Of a stretch of DNA of 64,000 nucleotides, positions 23,925 to 40,105 are shown in pieces (positions within the stretch are counted from its first letter, which is position 1; each line of letters begins with the position of its first letter). The stretch spans positions 8,680,001-8,744,000 of the forward strand of contig OZ176056.1 of NCBI GenBank assembly GCA_964247055.1, read 5' to 3'. This DNA is from Paragordius varius. Its lineage: Eukaryota; Nematomorpha. The position numbers and the translations under genes were made by a program. The notes beneath the pieces were generated by a model. The model searched no databases and had not been told where the DNA came from. It saw nothing but the letters and a program-made list of their open reading frames with translations.

Positions 23925-26900
23925 ATTTTTAACCGATTACCAAATTTTAAGAAAATTTTAACCGATTTTAGCAAATCTTAAGAAAACTTTAACCGATTTT
24001 TAGCAAATTTCAGGGAAACTTTAACCGATTTTTAACAAAACTTAAGGAAACTTTAACCGATTTTTAGCAAATTTTAGGGAAACTTTAACCGATTTTTAGC
24101 AAAACTTAAGGAAACTTTAACCGATTTTTAGCAAATTTTAGGGAAACTTTAACCGATTTTTAGCAAATTTTAGGGAAACTTTAACCGATTTTTAACATTA
24201 AGGAAACTTTAACCGATTTTTAGCAAATTTCAGGGAAACTTTAACCGATTTTTAACAAAACTGAAGGAAACTTTAACCGATTTTTAGCAAATTTCAGGGA
24301 AACTTTAACCGATTTTTAACAAAACTGAAGGAAACTTTAACCGATTTTTAACAAAACTGAAGGAAACTTTAACCGATTTTTAGCAAATTTTAGGGTAACT
24401 TTAACCGATTTTTAACAAAACTGAAGGAAACTTTAACCAATTTTTAGCAAATTTTAAGGAATCTTTAACCGATTTTTAGCCTATTATAAGGAAACTTTAA
24501 CTGATTATTAGCAAATTTTAAGGAAACTTTAACCGATTTTTAGCCTATTATAAGGAAACTTTAACCGATTTTAGCAAATTTTAGGGAAACTTTAACCGAT
24601 TTGTAGCAAATTTTAAGGAAATTTTAACCGATTTTTAACAAAACTGAAGGAAACTTTAACCAATTTTTAGCAAATTTTAAGGAAACTTTAACCGATTTTT
24701 AGCAAATTTCAGGGAATCTTTAACCGATTTTTAACAAAACTGAAGGAAACTTTAATCGATTTTTAACAAAACTTAAGGAAACTTTAACCGATTTTTAGCA
24801 AATTTTAAGGAATCTTTAACCGATTTTTAGCAAATTTTAAGGAAATTTTAACCGATTTTTAGCCTATTATAAGGAAACTTTAACCGATTATTAGAAAATA
24901 TTAAGAAAACTTTAACCGATTATTAGCCTATTATAAGGAAACTTTAACCGATTTTAGCAAATTTTAGGGAAACTTTAACCGATTTTTAGCAAATTTTAAG
25001 GAAACTTTAATCGATTTTTAACAAAACTTAAGGAAACTTTAACCGATTTTTAGCAAATTTCAGGGAAACTTTAACCGATTTTTAACAAAACTGAAGGAAA
25101 CTTTAACCGATTTTTAGCAAATTTTAAGGAATCTTTAACCGATTTTTAGCAAATTTTAAGGAAATTTTAACCGATTTTTAGCCTATTATAAGGAAACTTT
25201 AACCGATTATTAGAAAATATTAAGAAAACTTTAACCGATTATTAGCCTATTATAAGGAAACTTTAACCGATTTTAGCAAATTTTAGGGAAACTTTAACCG
25301 ATTTTTAGCAAATTTTAAGGAAACTTTAATCGATTTTTAACAAAACTTTAGGAAACTTTAACCGATTTTTAGCAAATTTCAGGGAAACTTTAACCGATTT
25401 TTAACAAAACTGAAGGAAACTTTAACCGATTTTTAGCAAATTTTAAGGAATCTTTAACCGATTTTTAGCAAATTTTAAGGAAATTTTAACCGATTTTTAG
25501 CCTATTATAAGGAAACTTTAACCGATTATTAGAAAATATTAAGAAAACTTTAACCGATTATTAGCCTATTATAAGGAAACTTTAACCGATTTTAGCAAAT
25601 TTTAGGGAAACTTTAACCGATTTTTAGCAAATTTTAAGGAAACTTTAATCGATTTTTAACAAAACTTAAGGAAACTTTAACCGATTTTTAGTAAATTTTA
25701 AGGAAATTTTAGCAAATTTTGAAAAATTTTAACCGATTTAACATATTTTAAGAAAACATTAACCGATTTTAGCAAATTTTAAGATAATTTTAACCGATTA
25801 TTAGCAAATTTTAAGAAAATTTTAACTGATTATTAGAAAATATTAAGAAAACTTTAAGCGATTATTAGCAAATTTTAAGATAATTTTAACCGATTTTTAG
25901 CAAATTTTAAGGAAACTTTAATCGATTTTTAACAAAACTTAAGGAAACTTTAACCGATTTTTAGCAAATTTTAAGGAATCTTTAACCGATTTTTAGCAAA
26001 TTTCAGGGAAACTTTAACCAATTTTTAGCAAATTTTAGGGAAACTTTAACCGATTTTTAACATTAAGGAAACTTTAATCGATTTTTAACAAAACTTAAGG
26101 AAACTTTAACCGATTTTTAGCAAATTTCAGGGAAACTTTAACCGATTTTTAACAAAACTGAAGGAAACTTTAACCAATTTTTAGCAAATTTTAAGGAATC
26201 TTTAACCGATTTTTAACAAAACTTAAGGAAACTTTAACCAATTTTTAACAAAACTTAAGGAAACTTTAACCAATTTTTAGCAAATTTTAGGGAAACTTTA
26301 ACCGATTTTTAACAAAACTTAAGGAAACTTTAACCGATTTTTAGCAAATTTCAGGGAAACTTTAACCGATTTTTAACAAAACTTAAGGAAACTTTAACCA
26401 ATTTTTACCAAATTTTAAGAAAATTTTAACCGATTTTAGCAAATCTTAAGAAAACTTTAACCGATTTTTAGCAAATTTTAAGAAAACTTTAATCGATTTT
26501 TAACAAAACCTAAGGAAACTTTAACCGATTTTTAGCAAATTTCAGGGAAACTTTAACCGATTTTTAACAAAACTTAAGGAAACTTTAACCGATTTTTAGC
26601 AAATTTCAGGGAAACTTTAACCGATTTTTAACAAAACTGAAGGAAACTTTAACCGATTTTTAACAAAACTGAAGGAATCTTTAACCGATTTTTACCAAAT
26701 TTTAAGAAAATTTTAACCAATTTTAGCAAATCTTAAGAAAACTTTAACCAATTTTTAGCAAATTTTAGGGAAACTTTAACCGATTTTTAACATTAAGGAA
26801 ACTTTAACCGATTTTTAGCAAATTTTAAGGAAATTTTAACCGATTTTTAACAAAACTTAAGGAAACTTTAACCGATTTTTAGCAAATTTTAGGGAAACTT

Positions 26901-29900
26901 TAACCGATTTTTAACAAAACTGAAGGAAACTTTAACCGATTTTTAACAAAACTGAAGGAAACTTTAACCGATTTTTAGCAAATTTTAAGGAAATTTTAAC
27001 CGATTTTTAACAAAACTTAAGGAAACTTTAACCGATTTTTAGCAAATTTTAGGGAAACTTTAACCGATTTTTAACAAAACTGAAGGAAACTTTAACCGAT
27101 TTTTAACAAAACTGAAGGAAACTTTAACCGATTTTTAACAAAACTGAAGGAATCTTTAACCGATTTTTAACAAAACTTAAGGAAACTTTAACCAATTTTT
27201 AGCCTATTATAAGGAATCTTTAACCGATTTTTAGCCTATTATAAGGAAACTTTAACCGATTTTAGCAAATTTTAGGGAAACTTTAACCGATTTTTAGCAA
27301 ATTTTAAGGAAACTTTAATCGATTTTTAACAAAACTTTAGGAAACTTTAACCGATTTTTAGCAAATTTCAGGGAAACTTTAACCGATTTTTAACAAAACT
27401 TAAGGAAACTTTAACCGATTTTTAGTAAATTTTAAGGAAATTTTAGCAAATTTTGAAAAATTTTAACCGATTTTTAGCAAATTTTGGGGAAATTTTAACC
27501 GATTTTTAGCATATTATAAGGAAACTTTAACCGATTTTTAGCAAATTTTAAGGAATCTTTAACCGATTTTTAGCAAATTTTAAGGAAATTTTAACCGATT
27601 TTTAGCCTATTATAAGGAAACTTTAACCGATTATTAGAAAATATTAAGAAAACTTTAACCGATTATTAGCCTATTATAAGGAAACTTTAACCGATTTTAG
27701 CAAATTTTAGGGAAACTTTAACCGATTTTTAGCAAATTTTAAGGAAACTTTAATCGATTTTTAACAAAACTTAAGGAAACTTTAACCGATTTTTAGTAAA
27801 TTTTAAGGAAATTTTAGCAAATTTTGAAAAATTTTAACCGATTTTTAGCAAATTTTGGGGAAATTTTAACCGATTTAACATATTTTAAGAAAACATTAAC
27901 CGATTTTAGCAAATTTTAAGATAATTTTAACCGATTATTAGCAAATTTTAAGAAAATTTTAACTGATTATTAGAAAATATTAAGAAAACTTTAAGCGATT
28001 ATTAGCAAATTTTAAGATAATTTTAACCGATTTTTAGCAAATTTTAAGGAAACTTTAATCGATTTTTAACAAAACTTAAGGAAACTTTAACCGATTTTTA
28101 GCAAATTTTAAGGAATCTTTAACCGATTTTTAGCAAATTTTAAGGAAATTTTAACCGATTTTTAGCAAATTTCAGGGAAACTTTAACCAATTTTTAGCAA
28201 ATTTTAGGGAAACTTTAACCGATTTTTAACATTAAGGAAACTTTAATCGATTTTTAACAAAACTTAAGGAAACTTTAACCGATTTTTAGCAAATTTCAGG
28301 GAAACTTTAACCGATTTTTAACAAAACTGAAGGAAACTTTAACCAATTTTTAGCAAATTTTAAGGAATCTTTAACCGATTTTTAACAAAACTTAAGGAAA
28401 CTTTAACCAATTTTTAACAAAACTTAAGGAAACTTTAACCAATTTTTAGCAAATTTTAGGGAAACTTTAACCGATTTTTAACAAAACTTAAGGAAACTTT
28501 AACCGATTTTTAGCAAATTTCAGGGAAACTTTAACCGATTTTTAACAAAACTTAAGGAAACTTTAACCAATTTTTAGCAAATTTTAAGGAAACTTTAACC
28601 GATTTTTAGCAAATTTCAGGCAAACTTTAACCGATTTTTAACAAAACTGAAGGAAACTTTAACCGATTTTTAACAAAACTGAAGGAATCTTTAACCAATT
28701 TTTACCAAATTTTAAGAAAATTTTAACCGATTTTAGCAAATCTTAAGAAAACTTTAACCGATTTTTAGCAAATTTTAAGAAAACTTTAATCGATTTTTAA
28801 CAAAACCTAAGGAAACTTTAACCGATTTTTAGCAAATTTCAGGGAAACTTTAACCGATTTTTAACAAAACTTAAGGAAACTTTAACCGATTTTTAACAAA
28901 ACTTAAGGAAACTTTAACCGATTTTTAGCAAATTTCAGGGAAACTTTAACCGATTTTTAACAAAACTGAAGGAAACTTTAACCGATTTTTAACAAAACTG
29001 AAGGAATCTTTAACCGATTTTTACCAAATTTTAAGAAAATTTTAACCGATTTTAGCAAATCTTAAGAAAACTTTAACCAATTTTTAGCAAATTTTAGGGA
29101 AACTTTAACCGATTTTTAACATTAAGGAAACTTTAACCGATTTTTAGCAAATTTTAAGGAAATTTTAACCGATTTTTAACAAAACTTAAGGAAACTTTAA
29201 CCGATTTTTAGAAAATTTTAGGGAAACTTTAACCGATTTTTAACAAAACTGAAGGAAACTTTAACCGATTTTTAACAAAACTGAAGGAAACTTTAACCGA
29301 TTTTTAACAAAACTGAAGGAATCTTTAACCGATTTTTAACAAAACTTAAGGAAACTTTAACCAATTTTTAGCCTATTATAAGGAATCTTTAACCGATTTT
29401 TAGCCTATTATAAGGAAACTTTAACCGATTTTAGCAAATTTTAGGGAAACTTTAACCGATTTTTAGCAAATTTTAAGGAAATTTTAACCGATTTTTAACA
29501 AATTTTAAGGAAACTTTAACCGATTTTTAGCAAATTTCAGGGAATCTTTAACCGATTTTTAACAAAACTGAAGGAAACTTTAACCAATTTTTAGCAAATT
29601 TTAAGGAATCTTTAACCGATTTTTAGCAAATTTTAAGGAATCTTTAACCGATTTTTAGCAAATTTTAAGGAAATTTTAACCGATTTTTAGCCTATTATAA
29701 GGAAACTTTAACCGATTATTAGAAAATATTAAGAAAACTTTAACCGATTATTAGCCTATTATAAGGAAACTTTAACCGATTTTAGCAAATTTTAGGGAAA
29801 CTTTAACCGATTTTAGCAAATTTTAGGGAAACTTTAACCGATTTTTAGCAAATTTTAAGGAAACTTTAACCAATTTTTAGCAAATTTTAAGGAATCTTTA

Positions 29901-30250
29901 ACCGATTTTTAGCAAATTTTAAGAAAACTTTAACCTATTATTAGCAAATTTTAAGAAAACTTTAACCGATTATTAGCAAATTTTAAGAAAACTTTAACCG
30001 ATTATTAGCCTATTATAAGAAAACTTTAACCGATTTTTAGCCTATTATAAGGAAACTTTAACCGATTTTAGCAAATTTTAAGGAAATTTTAACCGATTTT
30101 TAGGCAAATTAGTAAAAAACTTTAACGCATTTTTAGCATATTTTAACCGATTTTTAGCTAAATTTAAGAAAATTTTAACCGTTTTTAGGAATTGTTAAGA
30201 AAGAAACTTTAACCGATTTTTTTTAAGGTAACTTTAACCGATTTTTAAAT
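23925..30250. repeat. Satellite B array, unit 2, with higher-order repeats
   Basis: About 6.3 kb of the 32-bp monomer in four main classes: AGCAAATTTTAAGG, AGCAAATTTCAGGG, AACAAAACTGAAGG and AGCCTATTATAAGG. The classes recur in fixed order. A ten-monomer block repeats with a period of 319 bp (starts at 24807, 25126 and 25445), and a larger block repeats at an offset of about 2137 bp (25741 versus 27878). Confidence 0.95.
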
Positions 30251-33164
30251 TGATTTTTATTTAATTTCTCATTTTTTTAACAAACTTTAAACAATTTTAA
30301 ATAATTTTAGTGTATTTTTAAGAAACTTTAATACCATTTTTTTACTTTTTTTGAACCACCTTAAGTCATTTTATGTAAGAAAAAATAGAAGACACGAAAA
30401 GAAGGCGTGATATCAATTATACGCCCGAAAACCCAAAACCAATTTGTTGTACATAATTTATATACTAGGAATTTTTTAGAGGAGGGGTGGTCAACAAGCG
30501 GCTCCTTAAATATTGAGGCTGCCGCGAGAAATTTATATACAAGTTTTTAAAAAATTTAAGGAAAATTTATTATCTTAAACAAATTTTCTGAGTAAATTTT
30601 TCCGGAATTTTGGCAATTTCCTAAAAAAAATGATAACAAAATAGTGGTTTTTACAGTATCATTTATAATATCTAATAAAATGTTAGCTAATGCCCATATA
30701 TTTAGCCAATTTGGACCGCGAAGCCATAGAATATGAATTTATTTTTTAAGAAATTAAATTTTATAGGACGAGCATGCACCTAAAAAATAATAACATAAGT
30801 TCACCTTTATATGTTAACACTTCCTCTCCATTATCAAAAAATTTTTACAAAATTTTAGAGAAAGAAATTCAATGCTAAAATATTTTACCAAGAGCTATAA
30901 TTTATGTAAAATTATTTTAAATTGGAAGGATATTTTAGATTTCAAAACAAGCAAGCATCTAAATAATTATAACATATGTTCACCTTTCTATTTCATCTTC
31001 CTCAAACAAATGAAAAAAAAAATTTTAAAAGATCAAGAAACCCACTTGTTAGCAATATAGTATCATAATTAGACATCTATTTAGTTTTTTTTAAAAAAAT
31101 GGATAATAATAAAATATTACTAGGTTTGTGTTAAAATTTGCCAGATAGAATTGCCAAGTAAATGGCTAATAGCAAGAAAAGATTCTTTTTGAAGTTAATA
31201 AATGTTCCTTATCATTCGTATCTGGCAATATTTTAATGCAAACCCAGCAATGCATATGTAATTATACTGTATATATATAAAACATGCAAAACTTACATAT
31301 ATTGTTTGATCAGAATTGTATTAAAACGTATTTTCCCATTTCAGTCGTATAATATCAACCATGTTTCCAATATTTTGTCGTTTTATTGTGGTCGATTGTT
31401 TCCAAGATTTGGTTGGACAGCTTCCTTTTTTCAATTAACAATGGTATTCTAATGATTAAGTATAAACAATTTACCTTATTATATAGTAATGGCAATACAT
31501 TGTATAGCTGGAGAGATCAAGACATGACAAGGGAAGTTGCATATGCACCCAATCTATCCACCCATTTCAGAAAATGTGCGAGGAAAAAAAATTAAGTAAA
31601 TGAAAAAAATGCAAAATTTTCGCCCTTTATATAGGGCATAATGTATATGTTATCTTTTTATCCAATCAAATTAATGTGTGCATTTGCGCCTTTTTCCCCC
31701 TTCTGGAAAAATGTTTCACATTCTTTTCCCTCTCTTTATTGCGCAACATTGTTTGGGCGCTTCTATTTTATTATTATTCCCCCCCCCCCATGTGCACATT
31801 CCAATAAAACATATAATATTATATATGATTCATCATATCTAAAAATAATCCTTTTTATTACAATAATGTTATTTGGCTGGCGCCTATAAAGAAATGTAAA
31901 TAAAATTCGGAGAAAAATATGTTAAAAAAATATGGCAATAATATTTTAACAATCTTTATTAATAATAATAAATGAGAAATTTGAATTTATTTTCTTACTT
32001 ACTAAATGTTTGATTACACAAATGGCTAATATCAAAATTTATTAATTAATTAATCTAATTTGTTTCAATATTAAAAAAAATAATTTTTCATAGAGGTATT
32101 TAAGTTTTTACCGGTGTAATTTGATTAATATATTGGTTTATAATTTAGTGATCTTAGAATTTTTTTTCTAAAATAAAGCAGAATGTTTTTTAAGAAGTTT
32201 ATAGATTATTATCTAAAGATTTATAATTATTTTAATTTTATGCTTTGTGCAATCATCTAATATCAAATTATTGTTAAAATCAAATACATCATATAATAAG
32301 CTTTCAACAACAAGAGCTCTGATTTTTTTGGATTTCCAATTCATTTAAAATCCATCATCACAGATAGTTTATTTAGGTAAAAGATATTCAAAGTGTGCTT
32401 ACGATAATTACCAATATATAATGATTCTCTCTTAATTCATACTAATATATATATTAATTTTAAAATAGGAATCAACAAATAAGTTATTATTCTGTTTTAA
32501 TTCAATTAAAAAATATGTAAATAAAATCGAAAATAAGTTATGTCCTGTGGGGATAAGGGTTAAAGTAAAAAGTTTGGTTTCAGTTTTTTAAACAGAAAGC
32601 TGAAAATCTGTTTTTCATTAAGAGTTATCTGAAACAAAATTTAAACTTTTTTATACCATAGAACGATACAAAATATCTGGGAATTGCTAACTTAACATTT
32701 AATAACCTTTAAAAGTGTAATAATTCTCAATTGAGAAATGGTTAAATCCTAACAATTTTATTAAAAATTATAATGGATTATTTATCCCAAAACTTTCTAA
32801 GCTTGTAATGTTAAATTCCCATCGTTCATGCGAAAATGTCTTTAGAATTAAGCAGTAATCAACAGTTTAATTTAAATATTAACTAATCTTTTAAAAATCA
32901 ATCAAAAGAGTTTCTTCATTTAATAATTATGTATAACCACAAGACAATAACATGAGAAAAGTAAAAGATATCAATGTTGGATAAAAATATCATTAAATTC
33001 TTCAACTTTTTTAATAATTAGTTCCCGTTTTGAAAAAGCTGAATAAAAATCTTTTTCAAAACAATAGCATTTCATTACTTTACTACAGTTTGGAAAACCA
33101 ATAAAAATATTTGGTTGTGAAAAATGTAAATTTTTTTAATCTTAAATTTATAGTATAATACTGT
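30251..33164. other. AT-rich unit DNA, unit 2
   Basis: Counterpart of 3291-6206. No supported gene. Confidence 0.6.
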
Positions 33165-33272
33165 AAGGTTTCGACTTTGTGGGCTAGGGTGAGGGATTGG
33201 AGTTGGTTCATTTTCTAAAAGAAGTCCGCAGGACTTCCTCGGGCTGCGAAGCAGGCCGAGACCCACGCATTA
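33165..33272 (-). repeat. Twin-hairpin module, unit 2
   Basis: Both hairpins intact. The telomere-like flank is shortened (CTAGGGTGAGGG, one GTTAGG lost) compared with units 1 and 3. Confidence 0.85.
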
Positions 33273-35464
<2,192 letters not shown>

Positions 35465-35913
35465 TAACACATAATTCACATACACATAACATCATTTTTA
35501 AATATCTTTAACTGTTTTCTATCAGGTTTTTTTTAATTAAGCTTCAAATATTATATAATTAATCATACACACAATGCACACAATATTCTATTGGATTATA
35601 TATAATAAAATAGGTCAAAAATTAATAGGTTGCTTTTAATTTCGGGACGAATCATCTCAAAATTCCAAATTATCCCCATTTTTTTATAATATTTTTAGGA
35701 TAACAAAAACTCTTTATGTATAATATATATATATATAGGATAAACTTGAAAAGAATTGATTAAGTTTAATTGGGACTTTCGTAGATATTAAGTTTTTATA
35801 CCACTGAATAGGTCATCTAATGGTAACAAAGTGATAAGAAGCACTATATGAAATTATATGTGATTAGAATTTCAAAATAGGTTATTTTAGATATATTTTG
35901 GTCAAATTTTAAA

Positions 35914-36352
35914 ATGTCCACAGGGCATATTCTTGGGTTCTGCGCCAACAGTAGTCGATTAATTAACTTGCGACATCATAATATAGTGGGTCACATAAAA
36001 CAAAACCTCCCATCCAATGCACGACTAATATCCGAAAATCAAGCGCTGGACTTGTCAAGACTTCGACCCGATCTCGTGGTGGCCCAACAAGTGCCTTATC
36101 ATCGATCCAACTGTCACCCACGAGAACGGGCCCAACGCCCTAGATGAAGCACATAATATTAAGATAGAGAAGTATCGTCACCTCACAGTCTCACTTTCCG
36201 GCCAATTTGACGAGGTTTATATCATTTCAATCGTCGTGGGCGCACTTGGATCATGGCACCCCAAAAACAAAAGATTATTCGAAAACATTAATATGAAAAA
36301 TAAGGCTGAGATGAGAAAGGATATAGTCATCGAAACCATCAAATTTTCCTGA
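35914..36352 (+). pseudogene. 3' end of RLE-type LINE, unit 2
   Basis: Same fragment and same frameshift as unit 1. Differences include LSRLRPDL in place of SSGLRPDL. The DNA just upstream (AAACGAAACATATGGTATT in unit 1) is deleted here. Confidence 0.8.
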
Positions 36353-37540
36353 TATATTCTTTGAATTTACCAGTGGTAGAAACTAAATCCCCTCCTTCCC
36401 GGAAACATCCACGTCCAACCTCATCCCACAGTCCCACTGCACATCCGTAACACAATAAGGCTCAATTTGTATCAATATATCAATTCTGTCCATATGATCA
36501 CCTATTTATATTCTTTTTAGCACGTTTTTTTAAATTCCTTATATTTTTATTTTTATCAAAATAAATACACAAATCAAATTAAATACCTAAATAGATAGAA
36601 TATGAAAAGTTAAAAGTTAAATATATTGTTCTGCTTTCGAAAAATATTTTGTGTTATAGTTTTAGGTTTTGTCATGTATATTTTCAATCTTTATAAATAG
36701 GGTTTGAAATATAGAGATAAAAATTCCTTTGCGTACAATATATTAGGAGGATTAATAAATTTGAAAAATCAACATCCCCAGAGATTAACATGAATATATT
36801 GAATATTACTCTAATGGTATTTTAAAGAATGCCTTATCCCATAGCAATCTTCAAAATAAAAATGACGCCATCTTATCATCTATAAACCCCGGGGAGAACA
36901 GTAACAAACGCAAAAGATAAAAAGATCCAAGTGACCCTATTGGTGACATTTAAAGCGCATGAATTACTAATTGCAAAAATATTAAGGATTAAACATTCTC
37001 GGCTAAAGCTGCTTTAAACTAATCTTATCAAATAACAAAGAATTAACATTTAAAATCAAACAGAAGTAGGTTGGCGATGAATTCCTACATTTGGTTCACA
37101 AATACTTAAAAGACGTTGGGAATTAAAACAACTGGTGATTTTACTATGTAAATAATACATATAAAAATAAATGAATACCAACAATATAACATTTTTTACT
37201 ACTCATACATTACTTTCGGCAATTTTGACTTAATAATGATATTGATATCTAAATTACAGCAAAATACATACGTTTAAAACTATAAGTATAATAAAAAAAT
37301 AAGCTTATTTAAACTGTATTACATGCAATTATTAAAGAATATACAGTACTTCTTTATAATTTTGCTTTGCAGGAATGTATCCATCTTGCTAAAATGTAGT
37401 TATGAATATTTTTAAGGGACATTATTATAATTTGCAAATATTTATTTAATTTTTTCATTTTTTAAACATCATTTGATAAAATTATTAAAGCCCAACACTA
37501 AATTAATAACCAGAAATAATTAAAACATATTATTTATCAA
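36353..37540. other. AT-rich unit DNA, unit 2
   Basis: Counterpart of 9410-10569. It carries a segment (CTTCAAAATAAAAATGACGC near 36848) that is absent from unit 1 but present in unit 3. Possible LINE ORF1 remnant as described there. Confidence 0.4.
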
Positions 37541-37722
37541 TTAGATTGGATAAGCATTTTCAAAAAAAGTAATGTTTTTCCACTGTTTGGCACATTCCTT
37601 TATCAAGGTATCACCGATCTTATACGATGCCAAAGTTGTGCCAGATATTTTGAACTGATATTGATTAACACTGCGGTTAAGAGCGGTCAATTTGTTGCAG
37701 GCATCATTAAAGTATTCATTGT
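37541..37722 (-). pseudogene. Exon-like ORF of unknown protein, unit 2
   Basis: Same 60-codon frame as 10570-10751, open, with ACNKLTALNRSVNQYQ in place of ACNQLTALNRSDNQYQ. Confidence 0.45.
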
Positions 37723-38599
37723 CTTGTATATTATATATATATATATATATATGTTAACCTCGCTCTCATAATCAAATGCTCAATTCCTTAAAACAATCCT
37801 ATATTTTGTCTTAACTATCAGAAAAATTATTTGAATAATACATTTAAAATTAATTAGTTTGCTTATATGAAGGTATACACTTCAAACTAGCATATATCTT
37901 AAAACTATTCTCATGAACCTTAAATTATAAGATAAGAAAGACAACGCGTAAAAAAAATTATTTTCCACATAAATTGCTTTTACAAGATCTATATAACATA
38001 TAATATGTTAATATAGTAATTGATAAACGAGTGTAAATAAAGTAATAATGATAAAAAAAATTGACACCACCCGACAACTTAACAATTAAATGGTATAGAA
38101 GTTCAAAACTTAAAATATATAATTTAGTGCAGGTGAACCTAAGAGTCGCAATCAGCTCTTTTTGAAACCGTTTTAAACTTAAAAATCCAAAATTAGAGAC
38201 CAACCGTTTCAGGTGGCCATAACATTTAGGAAAAAAAAGTTTTTATAACTTTTGGGGGAAAATTAAAAACTCTAAAAAAGATTGAGATGCACTGCAGCGA
38301 AAAATGAAACGGTCCAGCAAAATGGTCGGTTTCAGAATTTAATAAAGGAGCACTAAATGACCAACCTGCATTTAATGATTATTTTAAAATCTTACTAATA
38401 GAGGAAGAAACAAATATTAGCATCCTAGAAGTTATACTATAAAATGTCATTGGTATATACCATTTACCTTAAATTCACCCTTAAACAATTCAAATTTACC
38501 CTATAAATATTCAAAAATTTAATATTACCTATATTTTTTTATATTTTTAAAAAATAAAATTTTTGTTTTAAATTAAAATAATGCTGAAAAAATAATATA
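37723..38599. other. AT-rich unit DNA, unit 2
   Basis: Counterpart of 10752-11610, including the left arm of the inverted-repeat element. Collinearity with units 1 and 3 ends at about 38600 after AATAATATAG. An open minus frame at 37958-38203 is not conserved as coding. Confidence 0.5.
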
Positions 38600-38942
38600 G
38601 TAATTGAAAAACGCTATGAATCAAATTTATTGCTGTAAATGAATTGAAAATATATTATTGCATATAAAATGGTCAAATATTCTAATAACAATATATATAA
38701 AATTAAAGAATTAAAAGCAAGAATCAATTTTTTTATAATTACTTTTTACTATTTCACCAATTCAATATCTTGAGTTAACTATATAATCCGTCACTTTTTT
38801 CCCGTCAATAATCGCATCTTTTCCCTGTATACTGAAATTTCAAGAATTTTGCCCCTGAACATTACTACGTGTTTGGATGAGTTTTTTGGCTCTAGAAAAT
38901 TATTATAATTATCTAAGCGATTATATAAATATTGTTCGGTTA
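38600..38942. other. Unit-2-specific filler at a deletion junction
   Basis: About 340 bp found only here, between the point where units 1 and 3 continue into the LRR segment and the point where the tail resumes. It has a more complex stretch around 38790-38900. No ORF of note. It may be the original neighbour of the tail sequence. Confidence 0.6.
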
Positions 38943-39409
38943 ATAGTTGGATATTTTAATATTCCGTAAAGTGAATCCCTCATTCAAAATGTATTGCGTT
39001 GGTGGATAGCACTTGAATGTTAGAACAAAAAGATTTATAATTTTAAACATCATGTAAATGGTTCATCTGATTTATATGAAGTTGTGAGTCACATGTGTTA
39101 ATTTTAATTCTTCGACTGTGCATAGCAAAATAGATAAACAGAGCAAAATATTTATATATGCTAAGCAATTTGGCTGTTTTAAAATATAAAGATTGCATCT
39201 AATTTTAACATAATGTAAATAGTATAGTCTAAATTCTTTAAATATAAGGCTTAAAATGTGGCCTCCGTTATATAAAGTTGCGACCGGAAATATTATCCCG
39301 TCAGCAGACAGAACCGTCAATAATTCAAATATAATTGATTGAAAGCAACTATGATCGCAATCAGAAAAATATTTATAAGTAAAGGGTGGTGAGAAACTCA
39401 TATTCGAAG
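38943..39409. other. Tail DNA, unit 2
   Basis: Matches 17402-17880. An open minus-strand frame of 109 codons (39072-39401) starts with ATG and is hydrophobic in its second half. It has no known domain and its unit 1 counterpart is stopped early, so a gene is not supported. Confidence 0.4.
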
Positions 39410-39870
39410 GCTTGAGGCCTTCTTCTCAAATGGCAACAAGGGATGGGGACATGAATGAAACCAAGCAGCAAGGATTGCCGGATTAAAGGATTACGAGGTA
39501 AATATATTGTTTAGGTGTATTGGGAGAAACTTTATTGGGGAGGCGTTCACGACGGCGCTGTGCAAAGGAGCTACCCAACCAGAAGCCCTGAATCGAGGTC
39601 CTGGACTTGGGAATGGCCTATCAATGGGATGACATATGGGAAAGAGGTAAACCTAATGTTTAGGTGGGATGGATGGCCTTTTGGGGATTCTTGAGACGGA
39701 GCTTGTCAAGCCAGCACTACCCCTGATGATCAAAACAAGCTACTTGGGAGCAGGCTTGGTTGTTGGATGGCGACTTGCTCGGATCAAACAACACTGCTAC
39801 TTGGAGGATGGCATTCTGTTGAATGCACAACAAACTCTCATTTTACTTGTGGAGAGTTTTTGGGCCAAAT
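39410..39870. other. GC-richer segment of unknown origin, unit 2
   Basis: Counterpart of 17870-18348 with small indels that change the frame, which argues against coding function. Confidence 0.5.
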
Positions 39871-40105
39871 GACTCTCTAGTGGGAGAATATTTCCTCCTT
39901 TGGGGAAATCAACTCTTGTTATTTTGAGAGAGTTGTTTTCTCCAAACGTGTGAAGGAGGAGGATTTATTTCTCCCATTAGAGAGAGTGAGTCAGGCCCCC
40001 AAGTCCAAAATTCGATTTTGTGCACTCTTACTCCCGGACGCTCAAAATAAAATTTTGGACTTAGAATATTTTTTAATTTTTTTTTCTCGCCCTTTGGGGG
40101 GGGGG
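39871..40105. repeat. Paired inverted repeats and poly-G, unit 2
   Basis: Counterparts of the 120-bp inverted repeat (39871-39992), the 21-bp inverted repeat (about 39999-40061, left arm with two mismatches) and the poly-G tract (40096-40105, 10 G). Confidence 0.7.

Noticed and set aside
39072-39401. 109-codon minus-strand ORF with ATG
   Set aside because: Unit 1 counterpart is stopped early; hydrophobic AT-rich composition and no known domain.
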